From assembly GCA_903911985.1 (NCBI GenBank), contig CAIWFP010000303.1, positions 1 to 17,355 on the forward strand: a stretch of DNA of 17,355 bases, in the 5' to 3' direction. Positions within the stretch are counted from its first letter, which is position 1; the number at the start of each line of letters is the position of its first letter. Shown here piece after piece: positions 1 through 7,765 of the stretch. The notes under the pieces were generated by a model, which was given only the letters and a program-made list of their open reading frames with translations, did not search any database and had not been told where the DNA came from. Position numbers and translations under genes: made by a program. The DNA is from an uncultured Sphingomonadales bacterium. GTDB lineage: Bacteria; Pseudomonadota; Alphaproteobacteria; Sphingomonadales; Sphingomonadaceae.

Positions 1-1121
1 CCGCGCATCTTCAGCAGTGGGCGTTGTACCCCGGCCCGGCTGAAGAGAAATACCGGGTGACCATGATGGGCGATAATGTCGCCCTGAAGGTCAAGCTCGA
101 TTTCCACAGCCACAAGACGGGTCAGGGCGATGCCGGGCCGCAGGACGACCGCTCCTGCACCGACAAGGACCAGAATTTCATCAGCGACTGCGCGGTTGAC
201 ACCAAGCGCCGCGGATCGCGCGATCTGGAACTGCGCGCCGCCGACATGGACAAGGACGGGATTGACGCCGAGCTGGTATTTCCGTCGCTGGGCCTGCTTC
301 TGCCCCGTATCCCGGACCGTGAAGGTCAGGTCGAGTCCTGCAAGATCTGGAACGATTGGGCCTGGGATTTCTGTCAGCCCTTGCGTGATCGGCTGATCCC
401 CTCCGCCATGATTCCCTGCATCGATCTCGATGATGCTCTGGCGGAGTGCAAGCGCACCGCCGCCATGGGCTACGCCGCCTTCACCCTGTGGGAAGGCATG
501 GACAACTATAACGAGCCCGTCTGGGATCCGATCTTCGCCTTCGCCGCCGAAAAGAGCATTCCGATCGTGTTCCACACCGGCGTCGGCGACATCCCCATCC
601 GCGCCAAGCGCGGCCCCGGCAGCGGCATGTACAACTACACCCGCCAGATGAACGACGCGGTGGACATCATCGCCCAGCTGGTGGCGGGCGGCGTGCTCGA
701 CCGCAATCCCAACGCTCATATCCTGTTTGCAGAGCATAGCGCCGGCTGGCTCTGGGGGCTGGCCGAGCGGATGGATGAAATCTATGCGGGCCATGCGCCG
801 GTTGTCCATCCCAAGCTCAGCCGTCTGCCGAGCCAGATCATCCGTGATCAGGTGCATTGCGCCCTGCAGAACGACACCGGCTCGCTTGCCACCCGTCGTG
901 GCGTTGGCATCGAGGCCCTGCTGTTCGCTACCGACTATCCGCACTCGGAAGGGACCTTCCCCCACTCGAAAGATGTGGTCGACCGGATGATCGCCGAGCA
1001 CCCCGATGCCACGACCGATGAAATCGTCGCGGTGCTGGGTGGCAATGCCGCCAAGCTGTTCACCCACGCAAATCTCAAGCCAAAGGTCGATGCCCGGCGC
1101 AGGGAACTGGCCGCCGCCTGA
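1..1121 (+). CDS. Amidohydrolase_2 family metal-dependent hydrolase (5' end outside window)
   Basis: The frame is open from position 3 (reading AHLQQWALYPGPAEE) to the TGA at 1119-1121, giving at least 373 codons. The first possible starts inside the window (TTG 24, ATG 63) have no clear ribosome binding site, so the gene very likely begins upstream and lacks a few tens of residues here. The family is a TIM-barrel amidohydrolase related to ACMSD-type decarboxylases and hydrolases. Visible landmarks are the ADMDKDGIDAELVFPS segment, PIVFHTG (a metal-ligand type His), ILFAEHSAGWLWGLAERMDE, and near the end LLFATDYPHSEGTFPHS with the conserved Asp of the active site. The usual N-terminal metal motif would lie upstream; a local FHSH is present but I cannot assign it. 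It is probably cytoplasmic and acts on a C-C or C-N bond of an organic acid. It ends 24 bases before a strong terminator and is thus the last gene of its transcript. Substrate unknown. Confidence 0.88.
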   Translation, partial: AHLQQWALYPGPAEEKYRVTMMGDNVALKVKLDFHSHKTGQGDAGPQDDRSCTDKDQNFISDCAVDTKRRGSRDLELRAADMDKDGIDAELVFPSLGLLLPRIPDREGQVESCKIWNDWAWDFCQPLRDRLIPSAMIPCIDLDDALAECKRTAAMGYAAFTLWEGMDNYNEPVWDPIFAFAAEKSIPIVFHTGVGDIPIRAKRGPGSGMYNYTRQMNDAVDIIAQLVAGGVLDRNPNAHILFAEHSAGWLWGLAERMDEIYAGHAPVVHPKLSRLPSQIIRDQVHCALQNDTGSLATRRGVGIEALLFATDYPHSEGTFPHSKDVVDRMIAEHPDATTDEIVAVLGGNAAKLFTHANLKPKVDARRRELAAA

Positions 1122-1145
1122 TCAGTACTGGGTTCTCCCCAACTA

Positions 1146-1180
1146 CCCCGCCGGTCACTAACCGGCGGGGTTTTTGTTTT
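1146..1180 (+). terminator. Rho-independent terminator after the amidohydrolase gene
   Basis: A perfect 10-bp stem, CCCCGCCGGT (1146-1155) with ACCGGCGGGG (1161-1170) and a 5-base loop CACTA, is followed by TTTTTGTTTT (1171-1180). It lies 24 bases after the stop codon and separates the amidohydrolase transcript from the TonB receptor gene. Confidence 0.95.
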
Positions 1181-1466
1181 CCGCGCCAAGCCGCGAATGA
1201 AACACCCCCAACCGGTTTGACACAACCTGTTGCGCGAGAGCCACACTCTGTTGGCCAGCCGCCACACCGCCTTTTCATATAATTGATATTACATAATACT
1301 TTTCACACAGGGCCTCATCGCGGGAGCCAAGATCAGGCCATTCAGTGCTATTATTGCAACGCCTCCCCCCGTGCGAGTAGAAGGTTAACTTAGTTACATA
1401 GGTTGACGCTCAAACCAGCCGCCGCTAGCCGCGCCTTCAATTCAATCACTTCAAGAAGAGGGAAAT
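1181..1466 (+). promoter_or_regulatory. Leader and promoter region of the TonB-dependent receptor gene
   Basis: This 286-base stretch has no credible ORF. It holds an AT-rich block at about 1275-1310 with a perfect TATAAT hexamer at 1278-1283, but no well-spaced -35 box upstream of it. TTGACA at 1217-1222 and TTGACG at 1403-1408 are also present without a convincing -10 partner. An imperfect palindrome at 1384-1407 is listed separately. A purine-rich AGAGGGA at about 1457-1463 is the ribosome binding site of the gene at 1467. The exact transcription start cannot be fixed by eye. Confidence 0.5.
1384..1407. promoter_or_regulatory. Candidate operator (imperfect palindrome) upstream of the TonB receptor
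   Basis: The core is AACTTA (1387-1392), six bases, then TAGGTT (1399-1404). The symmetry extends outward (GTT on the left, GAC on the right), so 8 of 12 base pairs match over 24 bases. The half-site spacing equals that of the palindrome at 8551-8574, and 12 of the 18 core positions are identical. It lies 60-80 bases before the receptor start codon, a plausible place for repressor binding. Binding by a TetR-family protein is inference. Confidence 0.4.
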
Positions 1467-3893
1467 ATGAAAATCAAATCCGTTCTGCTCGGCTGTGTAG
1501 CCGTTTCCGCGATGGGCACATTCGCCGCCCCCGCATTTGCCGAAACCGCCCCTGCCGCGTCGAACACTGGCCTGTCGGGCGACATCGTCGTTACCGCACG
1601 CCGTAAGGAAGAAACGCTCCAGTCCGTGCCGATCTCGATCACGGCGCTGTCGCAGGACGCCCTGACCGAGCGTTCGGTTACCTCTGCCCAGGATCTGCCT
1701 AGGCTGGCTACCGGCCTCGTGGTCACCGCCGACTCGGGTAACCCTGGCCAGCCCACTTTCTCGATCCGCGGTCGTGGTCAGGTCTATGGTGCCGCTACCG
1801 GTTCGGTTGAAACCTATTTCGCCGAACTGCCGATGAGCTCCACCTTCCAGATGCCGGCCCCGCCGCCGCAGTTTTTTGACGTCAGCAACATTCAGGTTCT
1901 GAAGGGTCCGCAGGGTACGCTGTTCGGCCGTAACACGACCGGCGGTGCTGTAGTTGTCGTTCCGCAGGCACCGAAGCTGGGCGTGACCGAAGGCTATGTC
2001 CGCGTTCAGGGCGGCACCTATGACGATTTCCAGATCGAGGGCGCCATCAACCTGCCGCTGGGCGAGAAGTTCGCTCTGCGCCTTGCCGCCTTTGATTGGC
2101 AGCGCACCGGCTATGAGAACAGCTCGGCAACCGATTTCGTGACCGGTGACCCCCAGACCGACGTCACCTCGGGCGCCGTGATCGGCGGGCAGAATTTTAA
2201 CAACGTCAATACGACGCAGTTCCGCGCCTCGTTGCTGGCAAAGCCGACCGATGGCATTGAGAACACCACGGTGATCTCCTACCTCGTCGACAAGACCCGC
2301 ACGGCATCGGGCCTCAACCTCGCACGCACCAGCACCACCACAGCGGTCATTTCGCCCCGTTGCGGCACCTATTGCGCCTATATCGACGTCAACCTTTACA
2401 AGCCGGCCTCGAAGTACTTCATTCTGGCCAACACCACCAAGGTTGAGCTGATGGACGGCCTGAAGCTGAAGAACATCTTCGGCTTCATCGACTCGACGGG
2501 CTACGGCAACGTCGCGACCAGCGCGCTCGGTGCGACGAACGTCGTTGTGCCCGCCGCCGGTGCTATTCTGGCCCAGCTACAGAACGCCTATCAGGACAGC
2601 AATCCGCACAGCTATGGGGTCTATATCGATGGAGCTCTCATTGGGCGGGCCCAGAAGAACCAGCAGTTCACCGACGAGCTTCAGCTGCAGGGCAACACGT
2701 CGGACCACAAGCTGAGCTACACCATCGGCGCGATGTATGACAAAACCTCACAGCCGCATGGTGTTAACGACATCAACTTCTTCTCGACGTCGTTTTCAGG
2801 TCTTTTCACGGGCTTCCAGAATGCGGTCAATTTCCAATCGTCGGATGTGCTTAGCAAGGCGGTTTACGCAACGGGCAGCTATTCGCCGATCGAAAAGCTG
2901 AACATCACCGCCGGTTTCCGCCAGACTTGGGTTGATCTGACCCAGTATGGCGCCGCCGCCGCTTATGCCGTCGGCGACACCCAGCCCCTGTCGCCCCAGA
3001 CCCCGATCACGGCCTTCTCTGGCGCCTACAAGGGCAGCACCTATAACATCGGCGCGGACTATCACATCGACAACGCCACCATGGTATATGCGGGCTACCG
3101 TCATGGCTGGAAGCGCGGCGGTCTCAACCCCTCGTCGGAGGGCTCGCTGTTCGCTCCCGAGCTGGTTGATGACTTCTCGCTGGGTGTGAAGTCGAAGTTC
3201 AGGATTTCGGACGTACCGGTTCGCTTCAACATGGAGCTGTTCTACGATCCGTACACCGGCCTGCAGACCTCATCGCTCACCGTTGGCAGCGGCCAGCTGG
3301 AGACTGTGACGATCAACGTGCCGAAGACCCGCTATCAGGGCTTTGACGCCGACATCTGGGCCCGGCCCGCTGCCTGGCTCGACCTGTCGGCCTCGTGGTC
3401 TTACAACGATGCCAAGTTCACGCGTTGGGACGACCCGCTCGTAGGCGCGTTGAACCCCCTCACTTCGAACCATGTGCCCTACGTCTCGAAGAACAAGGTA
3501 CAGGCGAGCACTCGCGTTCACACCGAGCTGGGCAACAACGTCGGCGAGGTGGTCTGGCTGACCAGCTACAACTATCAGTCCACCAACTACACCAGTCCCT
3601 TCAATACCGTGTTGGGTGTGGTGACACAGGGCCTGTTCGGCATGACCGCACCGGCAACCTCGATCTGCGCTGGTGGCGTTTGCGGCAACACCATCCCGGG
3701 CTATGCCACGGTGGATATGCGGCTCGAGCTGAACCATGCTTTTGGTTCAAAGTTTGATCTGGCCGCTGGCGTCACCAACCTGACCAACAAGTTCTTCCTG
3801 CTGGGTTCGGGCGCCACGCTCGATCTGGGCGCGGAAGGCTATGCGGTCGGTGCCCCGCGCATGTGGACCTTCGAAGTCAAGACCAGGTTCTGA
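1467..3893 (+). CDS. TonB-dependent outer-membrane receptor
   Basis: This 808-residue protein is a ligand-gated outer-membrane transporter powered by TonB-ExbBD. It carries a Sec signal peptide (MKIKSVLLGC start, hydrophobic core, probable cleavage after AFA at about residue 25). A TonB-box-like segment GDIVVTARRKEETLQ follows at residues 38-52. The plug domain includes FSIRGRGQ and VLKGPQGTLFGRNTTGGAV, a hallmark of the family. A long beta-barrel ends in WTFEVKTRF with the terminal Phe typical of outer-membrane barrels. Length is normal for sphingomonad FecA-like receptors. The ATG at 1467 has AGAGGGA just upstream. Two probable extracellular loops carry close cysteine pairs (C299/C303 and C734/C739). 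The gene is monocistronic, with terminators on both sides. In sphingomonads such receptors often sit in catabolic clusters and take up aromatic, terpenoid or steroid-like compounds; the ligand here is unknown. Confidence 0.96.
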   Translation: MKIKSVLLGCVAVSAMGTFAAPAFAETAPAASNTGLSGDIVVTARRKEETLQSVPISITALSQDALTERSVTSAQDLPRLATGLVVTADSGNPGQPTFSIRGRGQVYGAATGSVETYFAELPMSSTFQMPAPPPQFFDVSNIQVLKGPQGTLFGRNTTGGAVVVVPQAPKLGVTEGYVRVQGGTYDDFQIEGAINLPLGEKFALRLAAFDWQRTGYENSSATDFVTGDPQTDVTSGAVIGGQNFNNVNTTQFRASLLAKPTDGIENTTVISYLVDKTRTASGLNLARTSTTTAVISPRCGTYCAYIDVNLYKPASKYFILANTTKVELMDGLKLKNIFGFIDSTGYGNVATSALGATNVVVPAAGAILAQLQNAYQDSNPHSYGVYIDGALIGRAQKNQQFTDELQLQGNTSDHKLSYTIGAMYDKTSQPHGVNDINFFSTSFSGLFTGFQNAVNFQSSDVLSKAVYATGSYSPIEKLNITAGFRQTWVDLTQYGAAAAYAVGDTQPLSPQTPITAFSGAYKGSTYNIGADYHIDNATMVYAGYRHGWKRGGLNPSSEGSLFAPELVDDFSLGVKSKFRISDVPVRFNMELFYDPYTGLQTSSLTVGSGQLETVTINVPKTRYQGFDADIWARPAAWLDLSASWSYNDAKFTRWDDPLVGALNPLTSNHVPYVSKNKVQASTRVHTELGNNVGEVVWLTSYNYQSTNYTSPFNTVLGVVTQGLFGMTAPATSICAGGVCGNTIPGYATVDMRLELNHAFGSKFDLAAGVTNLTNKFFLLGSGATLDLGAEGYAVGAPRMWTFEVKTRF

Positions 3894-3922
3894 TCGCAAC
3901 ACACGATCAAACCGCAAACTGG

Positions 3923-3954
3923 CTGGCCGGGAGTTCGCTCCCGGCCAGTTTTTT
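3923..3954 (+). terminator. Rho-independent terminator after the TonB receptor gene
   Basis: An 11-bp perfect stem, CTGGCCGGGAG (3923-3933) with CTCCCGGCCAG (3938-3948), closes on a stable TTCG tetraloop and is followed by six T (3949-3954). It lies about 30 bases after the receptor stop codon. Confidence 0.96.
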
Positions 3955-4120
3955 ATGGTCATGCGCTGGGCCCGACAGTCGCTCCATCCCGGCGCCCGGC
4001 GTGAATGGGATCAGCCATCCGCACAAGCGCGATGGCTCCGCGATGACGCGCAGCTGGTGGTTTCGGTCCGAGTTTCCAGCGAAATGACAAAATCGGCCCA
4101 CGCATCGCGCAGGCGCTATT

Positions 4121-4163
4121 GCCCATTCAAACGGGGCCCACTCAAAACCAGGCCCATTCAACC
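4121..4163. repeat. Three imperfect tandem repeats of about 15-16 bases
   Basis: The unit starts with GCCCATTCAAAC. Copies begin at 4121 (GCCCATTCAAAC), 4136 (GCCCACTCAAAAC) and 4152 (GCCCATTCAACC), a spacing of 15 and 16 bases. They sit in the convergent non-coding gap. No function can be assigned. Confidence 0.6.
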
Positions 4164-4231
4164 AAGGCGAGCCGCCGGGACTTGTCCGCCCATGCGAATA
4201 CCGCTGGCCCGCTCACCCCCGACCCGGTCCA

Positions 4232-4246
4232 TCCCGCGTGGCGGGA
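4232..4246 (-). terminator. Small hairpin downstream of the DUF2889 gene, possible weak terminator
   Basis: A 6-bp perfect stem TCCCGC / GCGGGA with a three-base loop lies about 20 bases after the stop codon of the minus-strand operon. No T-run follows on the minus strand, so it is not a classical intrinsic terminator. It may only stabilise the mRNA end, or be chance in GC-rich DNA. Confidence 0.25.
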
Positions 4247-4264
4247 AGTGACCGGATACTTCGG

Positions 4265-5284
4265 CTAGGCGTCGCCCGCGGGCAACAGCCTTGCCAGCGC
4301 GGGCACATCGGCCAAACCGCGCAGCACGTCGTTGAGATGGGTGCATCCCAAGGTTCCCGGCAGGGTTTCGAGCACGTCATTGCGGAAATCCGCCACCACA
4401 TGCCCCACCATCCGCGATACCTTTACCGAGGCTCCCGGGCACTCGCGATAGGGCAGGATCAACGGTAGGGCCTGCAAGGCAACCAAGACGCCGCTTGCCT
4501 CGTCGATTTCGGCAAAAACGCGGTATTCATGAATGGCGGTTCGCCCGCCATCGGGATTGCTGCCGCTGTCCTGAAACGCGCAATCGACCTTGATCAGGCC
4601 GCCTTCCCGCCAAAAGTCTATCCGGCGCGAGCGGCGCTTGCGAGGCCCTTGCTGGAACGGCATGGAATGCCAGCTCGCCAGGTCATCCGGGTTCTCCAGC
4701 GGTCCGACCTCCGCACTCGACTGGATGGTGTGATCGGTCGTACCATCCGGATTGAAGGACGTAGCCCCTTCGGCAAAGCCGGAGCATATATCGACCATTT
4801 GGCCCTTGCGCCCGGTGGTGGATGCCGCCGCTGTTCGGCTGACGCTCGTCATCCAGTCATTCGTCCAGCGCGACCATATCCAGCCGGCGACAAGGCTGGC
4901 CCCGGCGAAATCATCGAGCAGCTGGAATGTCGGCGTGCCCTTAAGATCATCCATGATCGACGCAATCGCGAGCCGGCTTGCACCACCCGCGCGCACGCCG
5001 ACCAGTTCCTGAACGCGCGGATGCTCCGAATCCAGCTCGATCGACAGAATTTCGCGCATGGGCGAGGCAAGGATGCGAAAGCCCCCGGTCGCCAGAACCG
5101 CCGGCTCGCCGGGCTCAAAGGGCGTCAACAGATCGCGCGCCCTGCCGATCATCTCCCATGGCTGCCCATAACCTTCCGGCCATTCGGAATCGATCGAGGT
5201 TGTGCGCCGGATCGACCCGGGCCTGCGCAGTGGCGCATAGCCGGCGGATTGACGGGCGATGGGAAATTGCTGCGGTTGCGTCAT
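4265..5284 (-). CDS. DUF2889 domain-containing protein, function unknown
   Basis: This protein has 339 residues. The C-terminal half matches the DUF2889 pattern as I know it: a basic RKRRSRRIDFWREG segment (about 215-228), IHEYRVFAEID (251-261), LPLILPYRECPGASVKVS (273-290), then the signature GCTHLNDVLRGL (313-324). The N-terminal half opens with RRTTSIDSEWPEG and GRARDLLT, which resembles the start of the C-terminal half and may be a diverged duplicate. No signal peptide or membrane segment is visible, so it is probably cytoplasmic. It is the last gene of the minus-strand set, 65 bases after the SDR stop; an AGGA lies about 14 bases before the ATG. DUF2889 genes recur in sphingomonad catabolic clusters, but I know no established activity. 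An auxiliary role in the same pathway is inference. Confidence 0.85.
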   Translation of the reverse strand: MTQPQQFPIARQSAGYAPLRRPGSIRRTTSIDSEWPEGYGQPWEMIGRARDLLTPFEPGEPAVLATGGFRILASPMREILSIELDSEHPRVQELVGVRAGGASRLAIASIMDDLKGTPTFQLLDDFAGASLVAGWIWSRWTNDWMTSVSRTAAASTTGRKGQMVDICSGFAEGATSFNPDGTTDHTIQSSAEVGPLENPDDLASWHSMPFQQGPRKRRSRRIDFWREGGLIKVDCAFQDSGSNPDGGRTAIHEYRVFAEIDEASGVLVALQALPLILPYRECPGASVKVSRMVGHVVADFRNDVLETLPGTLGCTHLNDVLRGLADVPALARLLPAGDA

Positions 5285-5349
5285 CTTGCAATCATCCTGA
5301 TAGCGCGCGAGCGGCGCATAAACCCACTTGGGTGCGGTAGCGTTCCAGC

Positions 5350-6162
5350 CTAATGCCCGACCTGCGCCTTGAGCCGATCCTGCAGCACGTTACTGCCTCC
5401 GCTGCCAGCCAGGGTCGCGCCGCCATCCACAATGATGCTGGCACCCGTGACAAAGCCGGCCTTGGGAGAGGCAAGAAAGAAGCAGGCGTGGGCGATATCC
5501 AGCGGTGTGCCCGCCCGGCCAACGGGAACCGTCGCCCCATAGGCGGCAAGGCCATCATCGCCCAGCACTGCCTTTGCACGGGCACTGGCGATAAGGCCGG
5601 GCAATATCGCATTGACCGTGATGTTCTCCCGCACAACGTCCAGCGCCGCGCCGCGCACAAAGGCGTCCAGCGCGGCCTTTGCCATACCATAGGCGGTCAT
5701 GTTGGGCACGGTGGTGGCAACGCCATTGACCGAACCGATGGCGATGAAGCGTCCACCATCCTCCGCCGCCGCCAGCCAGGGCCGCGCCGCCTCCAGCAGC
5801 CACCATGCCGCCTTGGCGGTGGATGCGATGCCTGCCTCCATGGCCTCGTCGCTGACCGCTCCCAGCCCGCCATGGGCGATGTCGGCCGCACAGTGGATGA
5901 CGATATCAATGCCTCCAAAGCGTTCGGCGGTATGGCGGACCAGCGCCTCGCAGGCGGTGCGCTGCTTGACATCGATGCCGAAAAGCTCCGCCTTGCCGCC
6001 CTCGGCCGCGATCTCGGCGCAGGCTTCCTCGGCATAGGAGAGGGTGCGGGCACCGATCATCACCTTTGCTCCGGCAGCGGCGAAGGCCTTGGCGATGCCA
6101 CGCCCAATGCCGCGCCCCGCCCCGGTCACGATCACACTGCGGCCTGCGAATTCACTGGTCAT
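5350..6162 (-). CDS. Short-chain dehydrogenase/reductase (SDR)
   Basis: This is a 270-residue classical SDR that should oxidise or reduce an alcohol/carbonyl pair with NAD(P). The Rossmann motif TGAGRGIG is at residues 13-20, the active-site Ser at about 144 (AIGSVNG), and YGMAK (Tyr158, Lys162) follows. The C-terminal half has the usual NAILPG and FVTGASIIVDGG. The NNAG motif that stabilises the central sheet is replaced by HCAA (90-93), which is unusual. I chose the ATG at 6162 (MTSEFAGR) because a GGATAGGA sequence stands at the right distance before it; a TTG at 6180 would merely add six residues. It follows the ligase gene on the minus strand after a gap of about 100 bases and is presumably in the same transcript. 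Substrate unknown. Confidence 0.92.
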   Translation of the reverse strand: MTSEFAGRSVIVTGAGRGIGRGIAKAFAAAGAKVMIGARTLSYAEEACAEIAAEGGKAELFGIDVKQRTACEALVRHTAERFGGIDIVIHCAADIAHGGLGAVSDEAMEAGIASTAKAAWWLLEAARPWLAAAEDGGRFIAIGSVNGVATTVPNMTAYGMAKAALDAFVRGAALDVVRENITVNAILPGLIASARAKAVLGDDGLAAYGATVPVGRAGTPLDIAHACFFLASPKAGFVTGASIIVDGGATLAGSGGSNVLQDRLKAQVGH

Positions 6163-6265
6163 GGCAAAATTCCTATCCAAAAAAACCTGAAAACCGGCGC
6201 AGTGCCCTGCTGTACGTTACCATTGCGCATTCACCACCCTGTGGCAGGCAGAAAGGCCTGCGCGA

Positions 6266-7765
6266 TTACTCCGCAAACAACGCCTGCAACCCGGGCGCCG
6301 ACGGCTTCATCGAGGGCGTGCGCGGGAAATCCGCCACAAAGCGGAAATGGACCGGCACCTGATAGGCGATAAGGCGGGACTTGAGAAATGCCTTGATGTC
6401 ATCGATGGCGGGCGCCTCGGCCCCATCCTTCAGGATGATGGCCGCCGCCGGTACCGCCCCCAGCCGCTCATCCGGCACGCCCGCCACCGCCGCCTCGCGG
6501 ATCGCCGGATGCAGGTTCAGCGCCCTGACGACATCATCGGGATGGACCTTGAAGCCCCCGCGAATGATCGCATTGTCGGCCCTGCCGCGAATGAACAGGA
6601 AATTGTCGGCATCAAGCACCGCGCGGTCTGTCGTGCGCAACCATTGCCCGCCATTGCCCAACTGCTCACCCTTCAGTTCCAGCAAGCCTTCTTCGCCATG
6701 GGGCAACAGCGCACCGGTTTCGGCATCGGCGACGCGCGCCTCCATATTGGCGTGAACCCGGCCCACCGCGCCGCGCTTGGCTTTCCAGAAGGCGTGGAAA
6801 TCATCGACGCTCCACCCTGCGACAGCGCCGGCGAATTCCGTCGCGCCATAATTCCCGCAAATCGGCACGCCGAACCTGTCGTAAAAAGCGTCCACCAGAT
6901 CGGGGGACAGCGGCGCTGTGCCGCAAATCATCGCTGACAGGCTGGAGAGATCCGCCGGATCGATATCGGCATCCAGCAGCATCCGCACAGCCGAGGGGAC
7001 CGCGGGGGCGACCTTGGGGCGATTGCGCCTGACCGCGCCGACCCAGCCTTCAACCGAGAATTTCTCCAGCAGGGCGATTTTGCGCCCCGCCAGAAGCGCG
7101 CCGATGCAGCCATAAATCCCACCGATATGCGTCAGCGGGTTGACCACCATCGTCACGCCGGAGCGCAGGCGGGGCGCATCGGCATAGTCGCGCCCGCGCT
7201 CATAGCGGGTAAAGCCGGCAAAGCTGGCGTCGAAGGCCGCGCGGCTCAGCGGCACGCGCTTGGGCGCCCCGGTGGTGCCGCTGGTCAGCATTTCGATGGC
7301 GACACCCGGCGAGGTCGCCGGTGCGGACGAAGGGGCCTCGCGCCCCTCCAGCAGCCGAACCCCTTCGAGCCCGGCGCCGATAACGACCACCGCCGTACCC
7401 GCGCGGGCGAAGGCCCCGGCAATGCCGGGCCGCGCGACATCGCCCTCATCGGCGATGATTACCGGCAGGCCCAGCCCTTCCACATCGGCAAAGAGCTTTT
7501 CATCGGGCAGGATGGGGTTGAGCGACACAAGGCAGCGATCGGTCGACAGCACCGCGACAATCGCGGCGATATGCCCCGGCCGGTTGCGCAGCATAACGCC
7601 AACCCGCGCCTCGACAGGCAGGCCCATGCTATCCAGCGCGGCTTCGATTTGCCCCACAACCCGGCCAATATCGCCCCAGCTGTGGTCCTTGCCCTCGAAA
7701 TCGATCTCGACCCGGGCAGGATCAAGCGCCATGACCGCGCGCAGCGTGTCGGTAATCAGGCTCAT
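6266..7765 (-). CDS. AMP-forming acyl-CoA synthetase/ligase (class I adenylate-forming enzyme)
   Basis: This 499-residue enzyme is expected to activate a carboxylic acid as acyl-AMP and then as the CoA thioester. Visible motifs are the phosphate-binding loop TSGTTGAPK (161-169), YGATE (306-310), TTD with the ribose-binding Asp380, the hinge region FIRGRADNAIIRGGFKVHPDD (391-411), and a C-terminal Lys487 in PRTPSMKPSAP, the position of the catalytic lysine. At about 500 residues it is at the short end of the family. Its ATG overlaps the stop of the upstream SDR by one base (TGATG), so translation is probably coupled. The pairing suggests that an acid made by dehydrogenases in this cluster is its substrate; chain or ring specificity cannot be read from the sequence. 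Confidence 0.93.
   Translation of the reverse strand: MSLITDTLRAVMALDPARVEIDFEGKDHSWGDIGRVVGQIEAALDSMGLPVEARVGVMLRNRPGHIAAIVAVLSTDRCLVSLNPILPDEKLFADVEGLGLPVIIADEGDVARPGIAGAFARAGTAVVVIGAGLEGVRLLEGREAPSSAPATSPGVAIEMLTSGTTGAPKRVPLSRAAFDASFAGFTRYERGRDYADAPRLRSGVTMVVNPLTHIGGIYGCIGALLAGRKIALLEKFSVEGWVGAVRRNRPKVAPAVPSAVRMLLDADIDPADLSSLSAMICGTAPLSPDLVDAFYDRFGVPICGNYGATEFAGAVAGWSVDDFHAFWKAKRGAVGRVHANMEARVADAETGALLPHGEEGLLELKGEQLGNGGQWLRTTDRAVLDADNFLFIRGRADNAIIRGGFKVHPDDVVRALNLHPAIREAAVAGVPDERLGAVPAAAIILKDGAEAPAIDDIKAFLKSRLIAYQVPVHFRFVADFPRTPSMKPSAPGLQALFAE

Larger units (their letters stand above)
3955..4264. other. Non-coding gap between convergent genes
   Basis: This stretch lies between the receptor terminator and the 3' end of the minus-strand DUF2889 gene. 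Short open frames cross it on both strands, but none has a ribosome binding site or a recognisable protein. It contains the short tandem repeats at 4121-4163 and a small hairpin at 4232-4246. I see nothing else in it. Confidence 0.6.

Noticed and set aside
6244..6261. Hairpin GCAGGC / GCCTGC between ligase and SDR genes
   Set aside because: The stem is only six base pairs and no T-run follows on the minus strand, so I do not call it a terminator; the two genes probably share a transcript.
5353..6372. 339-codon open frame on the plus strand
   Set aside because: It is antisense to the SDR at 5350-6162; the SDR has an intact catalytic triad and this frame has none of any family.
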